Made by a program: the position numbers and the translations under genes | Notes under the pieces: generated by a model | What the model was told of the DNA's origin: nothing | What the model saw: only the letters and a program-made list of their open reading frames with translations | Databases searched by the model: none | Shown: in pieces, positions 49,469 to 57,527 of the stretch | Layout of the letters: every line of letters starts with the position of its first letter | Position numbering within the stretch: position 1 is the stretch's first letter | NCBI GenBank assembly: GCA_963702955.1 | Contig: OY969774.1 | Location: forward strand, 2,480,001-2,544,000 | DNA: 64,000 nucleotides | Source of the DNA: VRUE01 sp963702955 | Lineage (GTDB): Bacteria > Actinomycetota > Thermoleophilia > Solirubrobacterales > 70-9 | Direction of reading: 5' to 3'

Positions 49469-52039
49469 GTGACTACGAGCATCCTGCTGATCAGCGGCGG
49501 CGCGGACCATGCCCGCGACGTCTATGCGCGCGAGGGGCGAGCCGACTGGGCGCAGGCGATGCCGCTCGTGCTCGAGAAGCTCGGCTACCTGGGGGTGACG
49601 ACGGCGGCGCCGGCGGCGCTGGCGGACCCGCGCACCTGGGAGCGCTACGCGGCGATCCTCGTCCCTCGCCTGCCGGACGGCGCCTGGTCGTCGCGGGCGC
49701 TGGAGCTGGCCGGGACCGGCCGGGCGCAGCTGCTGGCCGAGCTGCCACCGCCGGGGCTGCGCGAGCGGCTGGGGATACTCGGCGCCGCGCCGGCGCCGCG
49801 CGAGGGCGTGGTGAGCGCGGTCGATCCCGAGCTGGCGGCGGCGGTCGAGGCGCTCTCGACCCGTTCGAACGCATACGTGGAACCGCCGCAATCAAGGCCG
49901 GTCGAACGGGTCGACGGCCTCGACTGGAACGAGCTCGACGTGCCGATCGGCGCCGAGCAGGCGCGGCGCTGGCGGGCGCCCGCCTGGGACGCGGAGCGCT
50001 GGCAGCTGTCGAGCGAGGCGCGGGTCCTGGCCGAGTGGGCCGACCGCGACGGGGCGGGGGAGCGGCGGCCGGCGCTGGTCCACCGCGGCTCGCTCGCCGC
50101 CTGCTCGTTCTCGCTCTTCGCCTTCCTCGGCCAGCAGGCGACGGTGCAGCCGTTCGAGGGGGCCGAGCACCTGATCTGGCCGCGGCCGTTCGCGCTCGAG
50201 GCGATGCTGATGGCGCTGCTCGACGCGATGCACCGCCGCGCCGCGGTGCCGCGGGCGCGGATCATGCCCTGGCCGGAGGGGGTCGAGTGGGCGCTCAGCG
50301 TCCGCCACGATTTCGACCGCGCCCAGTCGCTGGGCCAGGTCGGGCGGGTGCTCGCCGTCCACGACGCCGCCGGCACCTCGGCCACCTGGTACTGGCGCTC
50401 GCGCCACCTCAACGGGGCGCCCTCGGCGGCCGACCGGGTGCGGTCCCGGGGCAGCGACGGCGCCGCCGTCGCCCGCCTGGTCGCCGCCGGCTCGCGCCAG
50501 GAGGTCGCCCTGCACACCGAGCTGCCCTGGGTCGCGAGCGGGGGGGAGCGCGAGCGCGCGGCGATCGAGGCCGCCGTCGGCGCGCCGGCCCGCGGCACCT
50601 CGGCCCACGGCGACCCCAACTGCTTCCGCTGGCAGGGCGCCCCCAACGTCCTCTGGGCCGAGCGCCAGGGCTTCGACTACACCGAGTTCATCTCCCACGC
50701 GCACCTGCACCCGCACCGCTTCGCGGCGCTGGGAGAGGAGGGGACGATCGAGCCCGGGCGGGTGATCTGCCTGCCCCACCACGAGTCGCTCGACCGCTCG
50801 ACCCGGCCCGGCGACGCCAACGACGAGGGGGTGCTGGCGGCCGCCGAGTCCTACCGCCGGGCCGGCGGGCTGATGCAGATCCTCAACCACCCCGACCTCA
50901 ACCTCGACGAGCTGGCGGCGCTGCTGCGGCGGCTGCCGACCGCCGGCCGCCTCGACTGGACCGCGGCCGAGGCGGCCGACTGGTGGCGGCGCACGCACGT
51001 CGCCTCCGAACTGCAGCTGACCCAGCACGAGGACGGCTCGGTGACGCTGCGCTCGCCGCGCGGGGTTCGCGGCGCGGTGCTCGAGCTGCTCGACCCCGAC
51101 GGCTCCCCCCGGCGCTACTCGCTGCACATCGAGGCGGGGGGGTCGGTGACGGTGGGGCCGCGGCGCGGCGGCACCGGTGTCGCCTTTGTACCGCATAGCG
51201 GTACAAAGGCGACACCGGGCGATCCCTTGGCCCCTTCCAACGGCGTCGCCGAGCGCTGGCGCGAGGCGATCGCGCCGGCCTTCGTGCGGGCGGCGCGCGC
51301 CTACTACGAAGAGCACGGGCTCGACCCGGCCTCGCCCGAGGCCGAGTGCACGCTGGCGACCAACTCCAGCCTGGTGCCGAGCCGGGTCGAGGCGGTGCGC
51401 CGCTGCCTCGGCGAGCTCGGCGGGGTGACCTCGCTCGCCGGGACGCGCGTGCTCGACTGCGGCTCCGGCTTCGGCGCCTTCGCCGCCTACCTCTCGCTGG
51501 GTCGCGAAGCGCCGGCGGTGACCGCGGTCGAGGTCCGCCCCGACTTCGCCGCGATCGCCGCCGAGGTGGCGGCGGGCAGCGGCCTCGACGGGGTCGCCTA
51601 CGAGGTCGGGGACATGCGTTCGCTCGACGCGCTCGACGACGACAGCTTCGACGTCGTCGTCGTCAACAACTCCTTCATCTACCTGCCCTCGCGGCGGGAC
51701 ATGGAGCGCGCCGTCGCCGAGCTGCGCCGCGTCACCGCGCCGGGCGGGCGCGTCTGCTTCTTCCACGCCAACAGCTGGCAGCTACGCGAGCCGTTCAGCC
51801 GCGATCCGCTCGTCCACCTGCTGCCGGCCGGGGTGGCCGGGCCCGTCTCGCGCCTGACCGGCTGGCAGCACAACCACGGCCGCGTGCGGCTGATCTCGGC
51901 CCCGGCGCTGCGGCGGATGCTCGGCCGCGCCGGCTTCGAGGCGGTCGAGGTCGGCGCCGTGCGCGGCGCGCGGATGGCGCGGCCGCCGCGCGCCTACGTC
52001 GGCCGCTTCTACGCGGCGGTCGCGCGGCGCGGGGGGTAG
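49469..52039 (+). CDS. Polysaccharide-deacetylase-like / SAM methyltransferase fusion
   Basis: 856 residues. The N-terminal half has a deacetylase-like core at about 265-480: WALSVRHDFDRAQSLGQVGR, GTSATWYWRSRHL, EVALHTELPW, GTSAHGDPNCFRWQG, LPHHESLDRS and QILNHPDLN. A beta-rich piece follows. Palindromic element J marks residue about 570. The C-terminal methyltransferase (about 590-850) has TRVLDCGSGFGAFAAYLSLG, VTAVEVRPDFAAIAAEV and VVVNNSFIYLPSRRDMERAV. Probably edits a glycan at an acetamido and a hydroxyl site. GTG start with GAGGGAG adjacent. Confidence 0.75.
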   Translation: MTTSILLISGGADHARDVYAREGRADWAQAMPLVLEKLGYLGVTTAAPAALADPRTWERYAAILVPRLPDGAWSSRALELAGTGRAQLLAELPPPGLRERLGILGAAPAPREGVVSAVDPELAAAVEALSTRSNAYVEPPQSRPVERVDGLDWNELDVPIGAEQARRWRAPAWDAERWQLSSEARVLAEWADRDGAGERRPALVHRGSLAACSFSLFAFLGQQATVQPFEGAEHLIWPRPFALEAMLMALLDAMHRRAAVPRARIMPWPEGVEWALSVRHDFDRAQSLGQVGRVLAVHDAAGTSATWYWRSRHLNGAPSAADRVRSRGSDGAAVARLVAAGSRQEVALHTELPWVASGGERERAAIEAAVGAPARGTSAHGDPNCFRWQGAPNVLWAERQGFDYTEFISHAHLHPHRFAALGEEGTIEPGRVICLPHHESLDRSTRPGDANDEGVLAAAESYRRAGGLMQILNHPDLNLDELAALLRRLPTAGRLDWTAAEAADWWRRTHVASELQLTQHEDGSVTLRSPRGVRGAVLELLDPDGSPRRYSLHIEAGGSVTVGPRRGGTGVAFVPHSGTKATPGDPLAPSNGVAERWREAIAPAFVRAARAYYEEHGLDPASPEAECTLATNSSLVPSRVEAVRRCLGELGGVTSLAGTRVLDCGSGFGAFAAYLSLGREAPAVTAVEVRPDFAAIAAEVAAGSGLDGVAYEVGDMRSLDALDDDSFDVVVVNNSFIYLPSRRDMERAVAELRRVTAPGGRVCFFHANSWQLREPFSRDPLVHLLPAGVAGPVSRLTGWQHNHGRVRLISAPALRRMLGRAGFEAVEVGAVRGARMARPPRAYVGRFYAAVARRGG
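51174..51218. repeat. Palindromic element J, perfect 21-bp hairpin in a coding region
   Basis: Arms 51174-51194 and 51198-51218 are perfectly complementary with a 3-base loop (ATA); inner core CTTTGTACC / GGTACAAAG. Encodes about GTGVAFVPHSGTKATPG exactly between the deacetylase-like and methyltransferase domains. The right-arm relative is element L. Confidence 0.95.
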
Positions 52040-52042
52040 GGA

Positions 52043-54022
52043 GTGGAGGGCGCGACCGACGCCGAGCAGGTGCAGGCCTCGGAGGAGATCCTCGACACCC
52101 CGGCGGGGGACGGCGGCGCCGGCGAGCCCGAGGCGCCGCCCGAGTTCTTCACCGCCGGCCACGGCGTCGGTACCCGCTTCGCCGGGCGGATCGGCCGCCA
52201 CGCGATGGCCTACGGCGCCGGCTCCTTCTCGACCGCCGGCGCCGCCCTGATCAGCGTCGCCGTCTTCACCCGTTTCCTCGACCCGACCGAATTCGGCAAG
52301 ATGGCCGTGGTGACGACGATCTCGACGATCGTCACCCTGCTGACCAGCCTGACGATCCTCCCGGGGACGATGCGCCGCGTCTACGGCAGCACCGGCGACG
52401 GCGAAATCGACGTCGATGACGAGGACGTCGCCGCAGTGGTCTCATCCGACTCCACCCTGGCGACCAGCACCGGCCTGGCGCTGATCCTCACCACCGGCAC
52501 CGTCGTGCTGCTCGTCACCTTCGCTCTGCAGGGGACGGTCGCCTCGGCGTTCGACGCCGAGGAAGCGGGCTCGCTGGTCCTGCTCGCGGCCGGCGCCGGC
52601 GTCACCGCCTCGGCGATGCGCTTCGGCCAGTACATGCTGCGGATGCAGCTGCGCTCGGTCGCCTATGCCGCGGTCTCGCTGGTCTACGCGGTCGGCGGTG
52701 TCGCGATCGCGATCCCGCTGCTGGCGAGCGGCGTCGGGATCGAAGCGGTGCTGATCGGTCTGATCGTCGCCGGCCTGCTCTCGGCGGCGCTCGGCATCTT
52801 CCTGATTCGCCACGACCTGCGGCCGGCGGTCTCCCTGCGCGAGGCCGGGCAGATCATGGGCGGCGGCGCCAAGTTCCTGCCGGTCATCCTCTCTTTCCAG
52901 ACCCTGCAACTCGCCGACACCCTGTTCGTCGCCGGCTTCTCCAGCCTCACCCAGACCGGTCTCTACGGGGTGGCGCGGAAAATCTCGATGCCGGTCTCGT
53001 TTGGGACGGGGGTGTTCCAGCAGTCGTGGGGTCCGATGCGCCACGACCTGACCCAATCCGCGGTCGACAAGCTCGACGAGAGCGGCGAGTACACCGCCCG
53101 CCTGCTCACCTACTACGCGGTCTTCGTCTTCGCGCTGATCCTCACCGTGTCATTGCTCGCCGACCAGCTCGTGCAGATCGCCGGCAGCGGCTTCGACGAA
53201 GCGGCGGCGCTGGTCCCGATCACCACCATCAGCGTTGCCGGCCACGGCTGGTTCGTCTTCGCCTACCGGACCGCGCGGGCCGACAAGAAAATCCGTTGGC
53301 TGATCATCCTCTCGACCGCCGCCGCGGGCCTCTTCTCCGCCGCCGCGGTGCTGCTGATCCCGGTGCTGGGCGCCTCCGGCGCTCCGGCGGCGGCGATCGT
53401 CGCCTGGGGGGTGGCGACGGCGACGATGATGACGATCGGCCAGCGCACCCACCCGCTGCCGCTCGAATACGGCAAGCTGGCGATCCTCGGCGCGCTGACC
53501 CTGGGGGTCTGGGGGGTTTCCCACCTGCTGCTGCCGAGCGGACCGCTCGGCCTGGCGGGGGAGATCGTCGCCCTGCTGATCTGGGTCGTCGCCCTGTTCC
53601 TCACCCGGATCGTCCCCTTCGACGAGGTGCGGGCGTTCGCCGGCTACGCCCGCCACGCCCGCAGCAACGACTCCAAGCGCCGCCTGCGCGAGAAGATCGC
53701 CGCGCTCGACGGCGTCGACGCCGAGCTGGTCGATCGCATGGTCCGCAAGAAGCACCCCCCCGAGCAGGTCGCCGAGCAGACGGGCATGTCAACCGACGAG
53801 GTCATGGCCCGCACCGTTCACGCCCTCCGCTGCGCCTGCGGCGGCCACGGAGAGCCGGCCGAGTCAGACGCCCGCCTCGGCCACCTGATCCTCGTCCGCC
53901 GCCCGCACGCAGAGCGCCAGCACGGCCTGCAGCAGATGGTCCACGAGGGCGCCGACCCGATCGACGCGGATCTGCTGATGCGGGCGGTGGCGGCGGCTAC
54001 TTCGCGCAGAGCGTGGCTCTGA
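52043..54022 (+). CDS. Polysaccharide flippase (MATE/Wzx-like) with HTH-like cytoplasmic tail
   Basis: 659 residues with about 12-14 membrane helices: AYGAGSFSTAGAALISVAVF, TRFLDPTEFGKMAVVTTIST, GGGAKFLPVILSFQTLQLAD, TGLYGVARKISMPVSFGTGV and FQQSWGPMRHDL, the last typical of oligosaccharide flippases. Exports the lipid-linked glycan. Unusual are a 45-residue acidic N-terminal lead and a 130-residue soluble C-terminus containing KKHPPEQVAEQTGMSTDEVM, which looks like a sigma-4/LuxR-type helix-turn-helix. GTG start three bases after the upstream stop. Confidence 0.85.
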   Translation: MEGATDAEQVQASEEILDTPAGDGGAGEPEAPPEFFTAGHGVGTRFAGRIGRHAMAYGAGSFSTAGAALISVAVFTRFLDPTEFGKMAVVTTISTIVTLLTSLTILPGTMRRVYGSTGDGEIDVDDEDVAAVVSSDSTLATSTGLALILTTGTVVLLVTFALQGTVASAFDAEEAGSLVLLAAGAGVTASAMRFGQYMLRMQLRSVAYAAVSLVYAVGGVAIAIPLLASGVGIEAVLIGLIVAGLLSAALGIFLIRHDLRPAVSLREAGQIMGGGAKFLPVILSFQTLQLADTLFVAGFSSLTQTGLYGVARKISMPVSFGTGVFQQSWGPMRHDLTQSAVDKLDESGEYTARLLTYYAVFVFALILTVSLLADQLVQIAGSGFDEAAALVPITTISVAGHGWFVFAYRTARADKKIRWLIILSTAAAGLFSAAAVLLIPVLGASGAPAAAIVAWGVATATMMTIGQRTHPLPLEYGKLAILGALTLGVWGVSHLLLPSGPLGLAGEIVALLIWVVALFLTRIVPFDEVRAFAGYARHARSNDSKRRLREKIAALDGVDAELVDRMVRKKHPPEQVAEQTGMSTDEVMARTVHALRCACGGHGEPAESDARLGHLILVRRPHAERQHGLQQMVHEGADPIDADLLMRAVAAATSRRAWL

Positions 54023-54046
54023 GGAGCGGCTGCGACCCGTCGCTCC
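54007..54046. terminator. Two small hairpins between convergent genes
   Basis: CAGAGC-GTG-GCTCTG (54007-54021) ends at the flippase stop codon and is followed by GGAGCG ... CGCTCC. Located between convergent genes; no T run, so termination is tentative. Confidence 0.3.
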
Positions 54047-54055
54047 GCCCCTTCG

Positions 54056-56077
54056 TCATTCCGCTTCCGACGCCGTTTTGCCGGCGCGCAGTCGGATCGA
54101 CTGGAAGATCGGCAGCGCGGCCCAGTTGACGACTACTTTGCCGAGGGCTCCGGCGAGGAACGCGGTCGCGAGATCCTGGCTCGTCCCCCAGGTGTTGCTG
54201 TAGGCGGTGTTGCCGTAGGCGATCGACGCGACGGTGAGCGCGACGAGCGTCCAGCCGGCGTCGGGCAAGCGGAGCAGCGTGACCTCGTGCGCCAGGTCGG
54301 ACGGGCTGGGCATGTAGAGGGCCCGCGCGCTGGTGGCGGCGCGGCGGGTGAGCTGGCCGTAGCTCTGCGCGTCCAGCGTCGCCCAGCCGGTGAAGAGGTT
54401 TGCGCTCGCGTTCCATCTGACCGGGGTGATGCCGTTGGGGAGTTCGCCCGCGGGTTCGCCGGGCACCGCCGGAAGGGCGGGGATCGCGGTGCCCGCTGGA
54501 ATCAGCGCCTGGAGGCGAGCCTCGAGACCGTCCTGTTCCTCGGCGGTGCGCGTGCCGGCTTTCGATTCGTCTCCGAGGGCTTGGTCGAGTGTCGTCACCT
54601 CTGTGGCCAGCGGCCCGTTGCTCGCCGCCGCGTTCCAGATCACCGCCATTTCGTTGTGCCACTTCAGCTGAAACAAAAGGTGGCTGACCAGTTCGTCCGC
54701 CTTGTCCGCATCCGCCGGCTCTCGCTGGACCATCTCGAGCAGGGCCCGCGTGTCGCGCAGCGTGTTCGATTTCAGCCAGTCGTGCCCTGCCGGGTCGGCG
54801 TCCGGTTTTCTCTCACTGACGATCGCGAGCCGCCGGGCCACCGGCTCGACCCGCAGCCAGCGCTGCATGCGGGCGATCATGTCGAGCACGCGCGTGGCGT
54901 CCTCGTCGAGGTCGCCGCTGGAGCGCGCGCTTGCGATGCTCTCTTTCAGCGCCGGCAATCCCTGCAGCCTGCTCGCGCTCGGCGGCGGATTGGGCCCACC
55001 TTCGACTGGGTTTTCGGCCAGCAGGTCTTCCAGACGCCAGGAATCGGTCTCGAAGCCCAGCCCGAGCACGTAGCGGTAAGCCGTGTAACTCTGATCCAGC
55101 ACGTCGCTCAGCAGGCGCCGCCTCATCGCCGTGGTGACCAGGCGGGTCAGGATGCCGCCGGCTATGACTCCGAGCAGGGCGAGACCGACCAGCAGCCAGT
55201 AGCTGCGGTGCGAGTGAAGTTCTACTTCGACGGTCGGGGCTTCCGTCGAGAGGCTCGAGAGAGCAAGCTTCCCCGTGTACTTCCCGGCGGTCGGGTCGGC
55301 GTTCGTCAGCTTCACCGTCGCCGTCGCGCGGTTCGGGTGGTCGCTGGATGCGATTTCAGCGGCGCTCGGCAGTTCGAGCTTCGCTTCGCTCGTATCGCTG
55401 CCGTCGCCGTAAAGGATCGCGGTCGGCGTTTCCGAGCCGTGCGAGCGCAGGTACGCGACCACGTCGGGGCCGACCAGGGTCACCTTCGCGCGGTCGTGGT
55501 CGGAGTCCATCGGCAGGGTCGAGGGGAGCACCGAGAGCCCTTTGAACGAGCGGATTTCGCCGCTTATCGGCACGACCAGCGGCTTTTCGCTCGCGACCTT
55601 CAGGATCAGGCTCCCATCGATCGCCGAGGCCGGTTCGCCCGGCGCAAGCGCGAACCCGATCGCCACCGGCGTGGATTCGCTCGAGCTCGGCGTCAGCGGG
55701 CCGACTTCTTCGACCAGGAAGACGTGTTCCGAATCGCCCGTGAGGGCGACGGGCTTCGTGCCGTCGTGCGGGAGGTAGCTGACCTCCAGCGTCGCCGTCG
55801 TCTTGTCGTCGCGAACGAGCAGCGTCAGCTGCCCGCCGAGGTAGCGGTGGGCGGCCTTCTTCGCGCAGCAGGCGCTTGGCGAGGCGCTCGATTCTGCGGC
55901 GTTCGCCGGGCATGCCTGCAGTTCGACTTTTTGCCCTTCGGTGCCGCCGACGACTTCGAGGCCGGAGTCCGCGACTGCCGCCGCCGCGCCCCACATGCAC
56001 AGCGACACCGCCGCCAAGGCACAGACGCCCGCTGTTCGCATCAGCGAACGCACGGCCGGGGATTTGCTGGGAGGCAT
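54056..56077 (-). CDS. Large secreted/membrane protein of unknown function
   Basis: About 673 residues. Signal peptide RTAGVCALAAVSLCMWGAAA; extracellular half (about 40-300) rich in beta strand with COG-like repeats (LTLLVRDDKTTATLEV, LILKVASEKPLVVPISG); membrane helix WLLVGLALLGVIAGGILTRL near 310; cytoplasmic helical half with KWHNEMAVIWNAA; and two to three further helices near the end. I recognise no family; a sensor or anchor for surface polymers is only a guess. ATG 56077 is taken as start; ATG 56041 would begin right at the signal peptide. Confidence 0.6.
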   Translation of the reverse strand: MPPSKSPAVRSLMRTAGVCALAAVSLCMWGAAAAVADSGLEVVGGTEGQKVELQACPANAAESSASPSACCAKKAAHRYLGGQLTLLVRDDKTTATLEVSYLPHDGTKPVALTGDSEHVFLVEEVGPLTPSSSESTPVAIGFALAPGEPASAIDGSLILKVASEKPLVVPISGEIRSFKGLSVLPSTLPMDSDHDRAKVTLVGPDVVAYLRSHGSETPTAILYGDGSDTSEAKLELPSAAEIASSDHPNRATATVKLTNADPTAGKYTGKLALSSLSTEAPTVEVELHSHRSYWLLVGLALLGVIAGGILTRLVTTAMRRRLLSDVLDQSYTAYRYVLGLGFETDSWRLEDLLAENPVEGGPNPPPSASRLQGLPALKESIASARSSGDLDEDATRVLDMIARMQRWLRVEPVARRLAIVSERKPDADPAGHDWLKSNTLRDTRALLEMVQREPADADKADELVSHLLFQLKWHNEMAVIWNAAASNGPLATEVTTLDQALGDESKAGTRTAEEQDGLEARLQALIPAGTAIPALPAVPGEPAGELPNGITPVRWNASANLFTGWATLDAQSYGQLTRRAATSARALYMPSPSDLAHEVTLLRLPDAGWTLVALTVASIAYGNTAYSNTWGTSQDLATAFLAGALGKVVVNWAALPIFQSIRLRAGKTASEAE

Positions 56078-56243
56078 TGGACGGATGGGTAAGAAGACGA
56101 TCGGTGGACGCGACACTATTCGCATACAGCCGTCTAACGCTATACTGAAAATTCGAAGTATTAAGAAACACCGAAGTTTTGTTACCGCCGAGGAGCGCCA
56201 GGCGTTCGCTGGTAAGCGAATCTCGTTCGTCACCACCGCGGAC

Positions 56244-56249
56244 TAGCAT
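56244..56249 (+). promoter_or_regulatory. -10 box, leaderless membrane-protein gene
   Basis: TAGCAT with a 6-base spacer to ATG 56256. Confidence 0.55.
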
Positions 56250-56255
56250 GGTTCA

Positions 56256-56789
56256 ATGACGGACAGTCGGTCGGATCTGAGAGCGGTGGTCTCGGCCACG
56301 GCCCGCCTCAACGAAAATCGCTACGTCTTTTTCCTGCCGTTCGTCGTCTTGATCGTCGGGTATCTCCTCGGCCTCTTCCTCATCGGCCCCGAAGTGCAAT
56401 CCGGCTTTTCCACGAAGTTCTCGTCCTTCTTCCTCACCGCTGCGCAGGTGATGGCGGCGGCCTTCGTCGCGCTTGCCTTCCAGGCCCGCTTGTACGCGAC
56501 GGGTACGGCATTGTTGTCGCGCAGGGCAACGCGCCTGGCGTTCGTCTACGTGGTCGTCGGAGTGGTGGCCGCGGTCGCGGCCTTGAGCCCGTCCTTGCCG
56601 GGGTGGCTTTACGAACAGGCTTTCGCCTTGACCGTTGGATGCGGCCTCGCGGTTCTCATCGCCCTTCTCTTGGTGGCGGGGCGCCAGATCACCGCCGCGA
56701 CCCGAGACGAGGAGAAGGAGCAGCTCAAGACGCTGGCCGGGCTGGGCGATCCGGTGGCGAAGCAGATGCTCGAGCAAGACGGGGACTAG
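56256..56789 (+). CDS. Four-helix integral membrane protein, unknown function
   Basis: 177 residues: FFLPFVVLIVGYLLGLFLIG, a second helix (AQVMAAAFVALAFQARLY), AFVYVVVGVVAAVAALS and GLAVLIALLLVAGRQI, then a charged tail ending in LGDPVAKQMLEQDGD. Divergent from the large secreted protein gene and may be functionally tied to it. No recognisable domain. The last bases overlap the convergent RelE-like gene. Confidence 0.65.
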   Translation: MTDSRSDLRAVVSATARLNENRYVFFLPFVVLIVGYLLGLFLIGPEVQSGFSTKFSSFFLTAAQVMAAAFVALAFQARLYATGTALLSRRATRLAFVYVVVGVVAAVAALSPSLPGWLYEQAFALTVGCGLAVLIALLLVAGRQITAATRDEEKEQLKTLAGLGDPVAKQMLEQDGD

Positions 56790-57121
56790 CGGAACCGCTG
56801 CCTGAAGGCGGTTCGAACGGCTTGAAGCAGATCCTCGGCCGCCGCCGGCACGGTCTGCGGGCTTGCTTTCGCGATGGTCTGTTCGGAAACGACCGTTTCC
56901 AGTTCGTCCTCCCGCACCACTCGCGCGACGAGCCTGCCTGAGGTCTGCCTTCCGATCGCAGCCATCTCCTCTGGGCTCATGAATCGAAATACAACGACGA
57001 ATCTGCCGAGCGGGAGGCCGAGCAGACCCGGGGCGATCTCGAAAATCGCGTCATTGGCGTCCGGATGGCCAAGCGTCATCCTTATGGCGACGGAGATCAC
57101 GGCCCGGAGGGGCCGATTCAT
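56786..57121 (-). CDS. RelE/ParE-like protein, start codon uncertain
   Basis: 111 residues from ATG 57121, directly downstream of a Phd-type antitoxin gene. The same frame stays open upstream to the antitoxin stop at 57176 and would add about AYHTELAESAKEDLRR, which resembles the first strand and helix of RelE/ParE toxins, but that extension has no ATG, GTG or TTG. The rest (MNRPLRAVISVAIRMTLGHP, GRFVVVFRFMSPEEM, ARVVREDEL) fits a RelE-like sheet weakly. GGAGG lies 11 bases before ATG 57121. It may be a truncated toxin or may use an unusual start. Confidence 0.5.
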   Translation of the reverse strand: MNRPLRAVISVAIRMTLGHPDANDAIFEIAPGLLGLPLGRFVVVFRFMSPEEMAAIGRQTSGRLVARVVREDELETVVSEQTIAKASPQTVPAAAEDLLQAVRTAFRQRFR

Positions 57122-57175
57122 TCGGCGTAGATCCTCCTTCGCCGACTCAGCGAGCTCGGTGTGGTACGCGGACGA

Positions 57176-57454
57176 CTAGGGCCTCGTTTGGTCTTCGGCG
57201 TCGAGTTCCGCAAGCACCTCGTCGAGCGGCTTGGTGCGCCCGGCGGCCAGATCCTCGTCGGCCCGAGCCATGTCCTGAGCGAGTTTTGGAGCTGCGGCGA
57301 TGGTCAGCGCTTCAAGGCGCTTCGCGTCGAGCGGCAGCACCGCGACGGTGGGCTTTCCGTGTCTCGTGACGATCACCGGCTCACCGGTCCTCTCGACGGT
57401 TCCGATGACCTTGCTCACTTTCCGGCCTAGTTCGCGAACTCCGACGACGGGCAT
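57176..57454 (-). CDS. Phd/YefM-family antitoxin
   Basis: 92 residues. PVVGVRELGRKVSKVIGTVE, RTGEPVIVTRHGKPTVAVLP are classic Phd/YefM N-terminal DNA-binding features; the C-terminus (LDEVLAELDAEDQTRP) is acidic and would neutralise the toxin. Start ATG 57454. It has a sigma-70-like promoter, unlike the leaderless genes around it. Partner candidate is the RelE-like gene immediately downstream. Confidence 0.87.
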   Translation of the reverse strand: MPVVGVRELGRKVSKVIGTVERTGEPVIVTRHGKPTVAVLPLDAKRLEALTIAAAPKLAQDMARADEDLAAGRTKPLDEVLAELDAEDQTRP

Positions 57455-57480
57455 GAAATCTCCAAAGGTTGGGAACACGG

Positions 57481-57509
57481 CTTATAGCCAATGTCTGTAC
57501 AAATGTCAA
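57481..57509 (-). promoter_or_regulatory. Consensus sigma-70-type promoter of the Phd-type operon
   Basis: On the minus strand TTGACA (57504-57509) and TATAAG (57481-57486) are 17 bases apart; the leader to ATG 57454 is about 20 bases. Strongest two-box promoter seen in the window. Confidence 0.75.
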
Positions 57510-57527
57510 GCTTAATCTCAGTATCGG

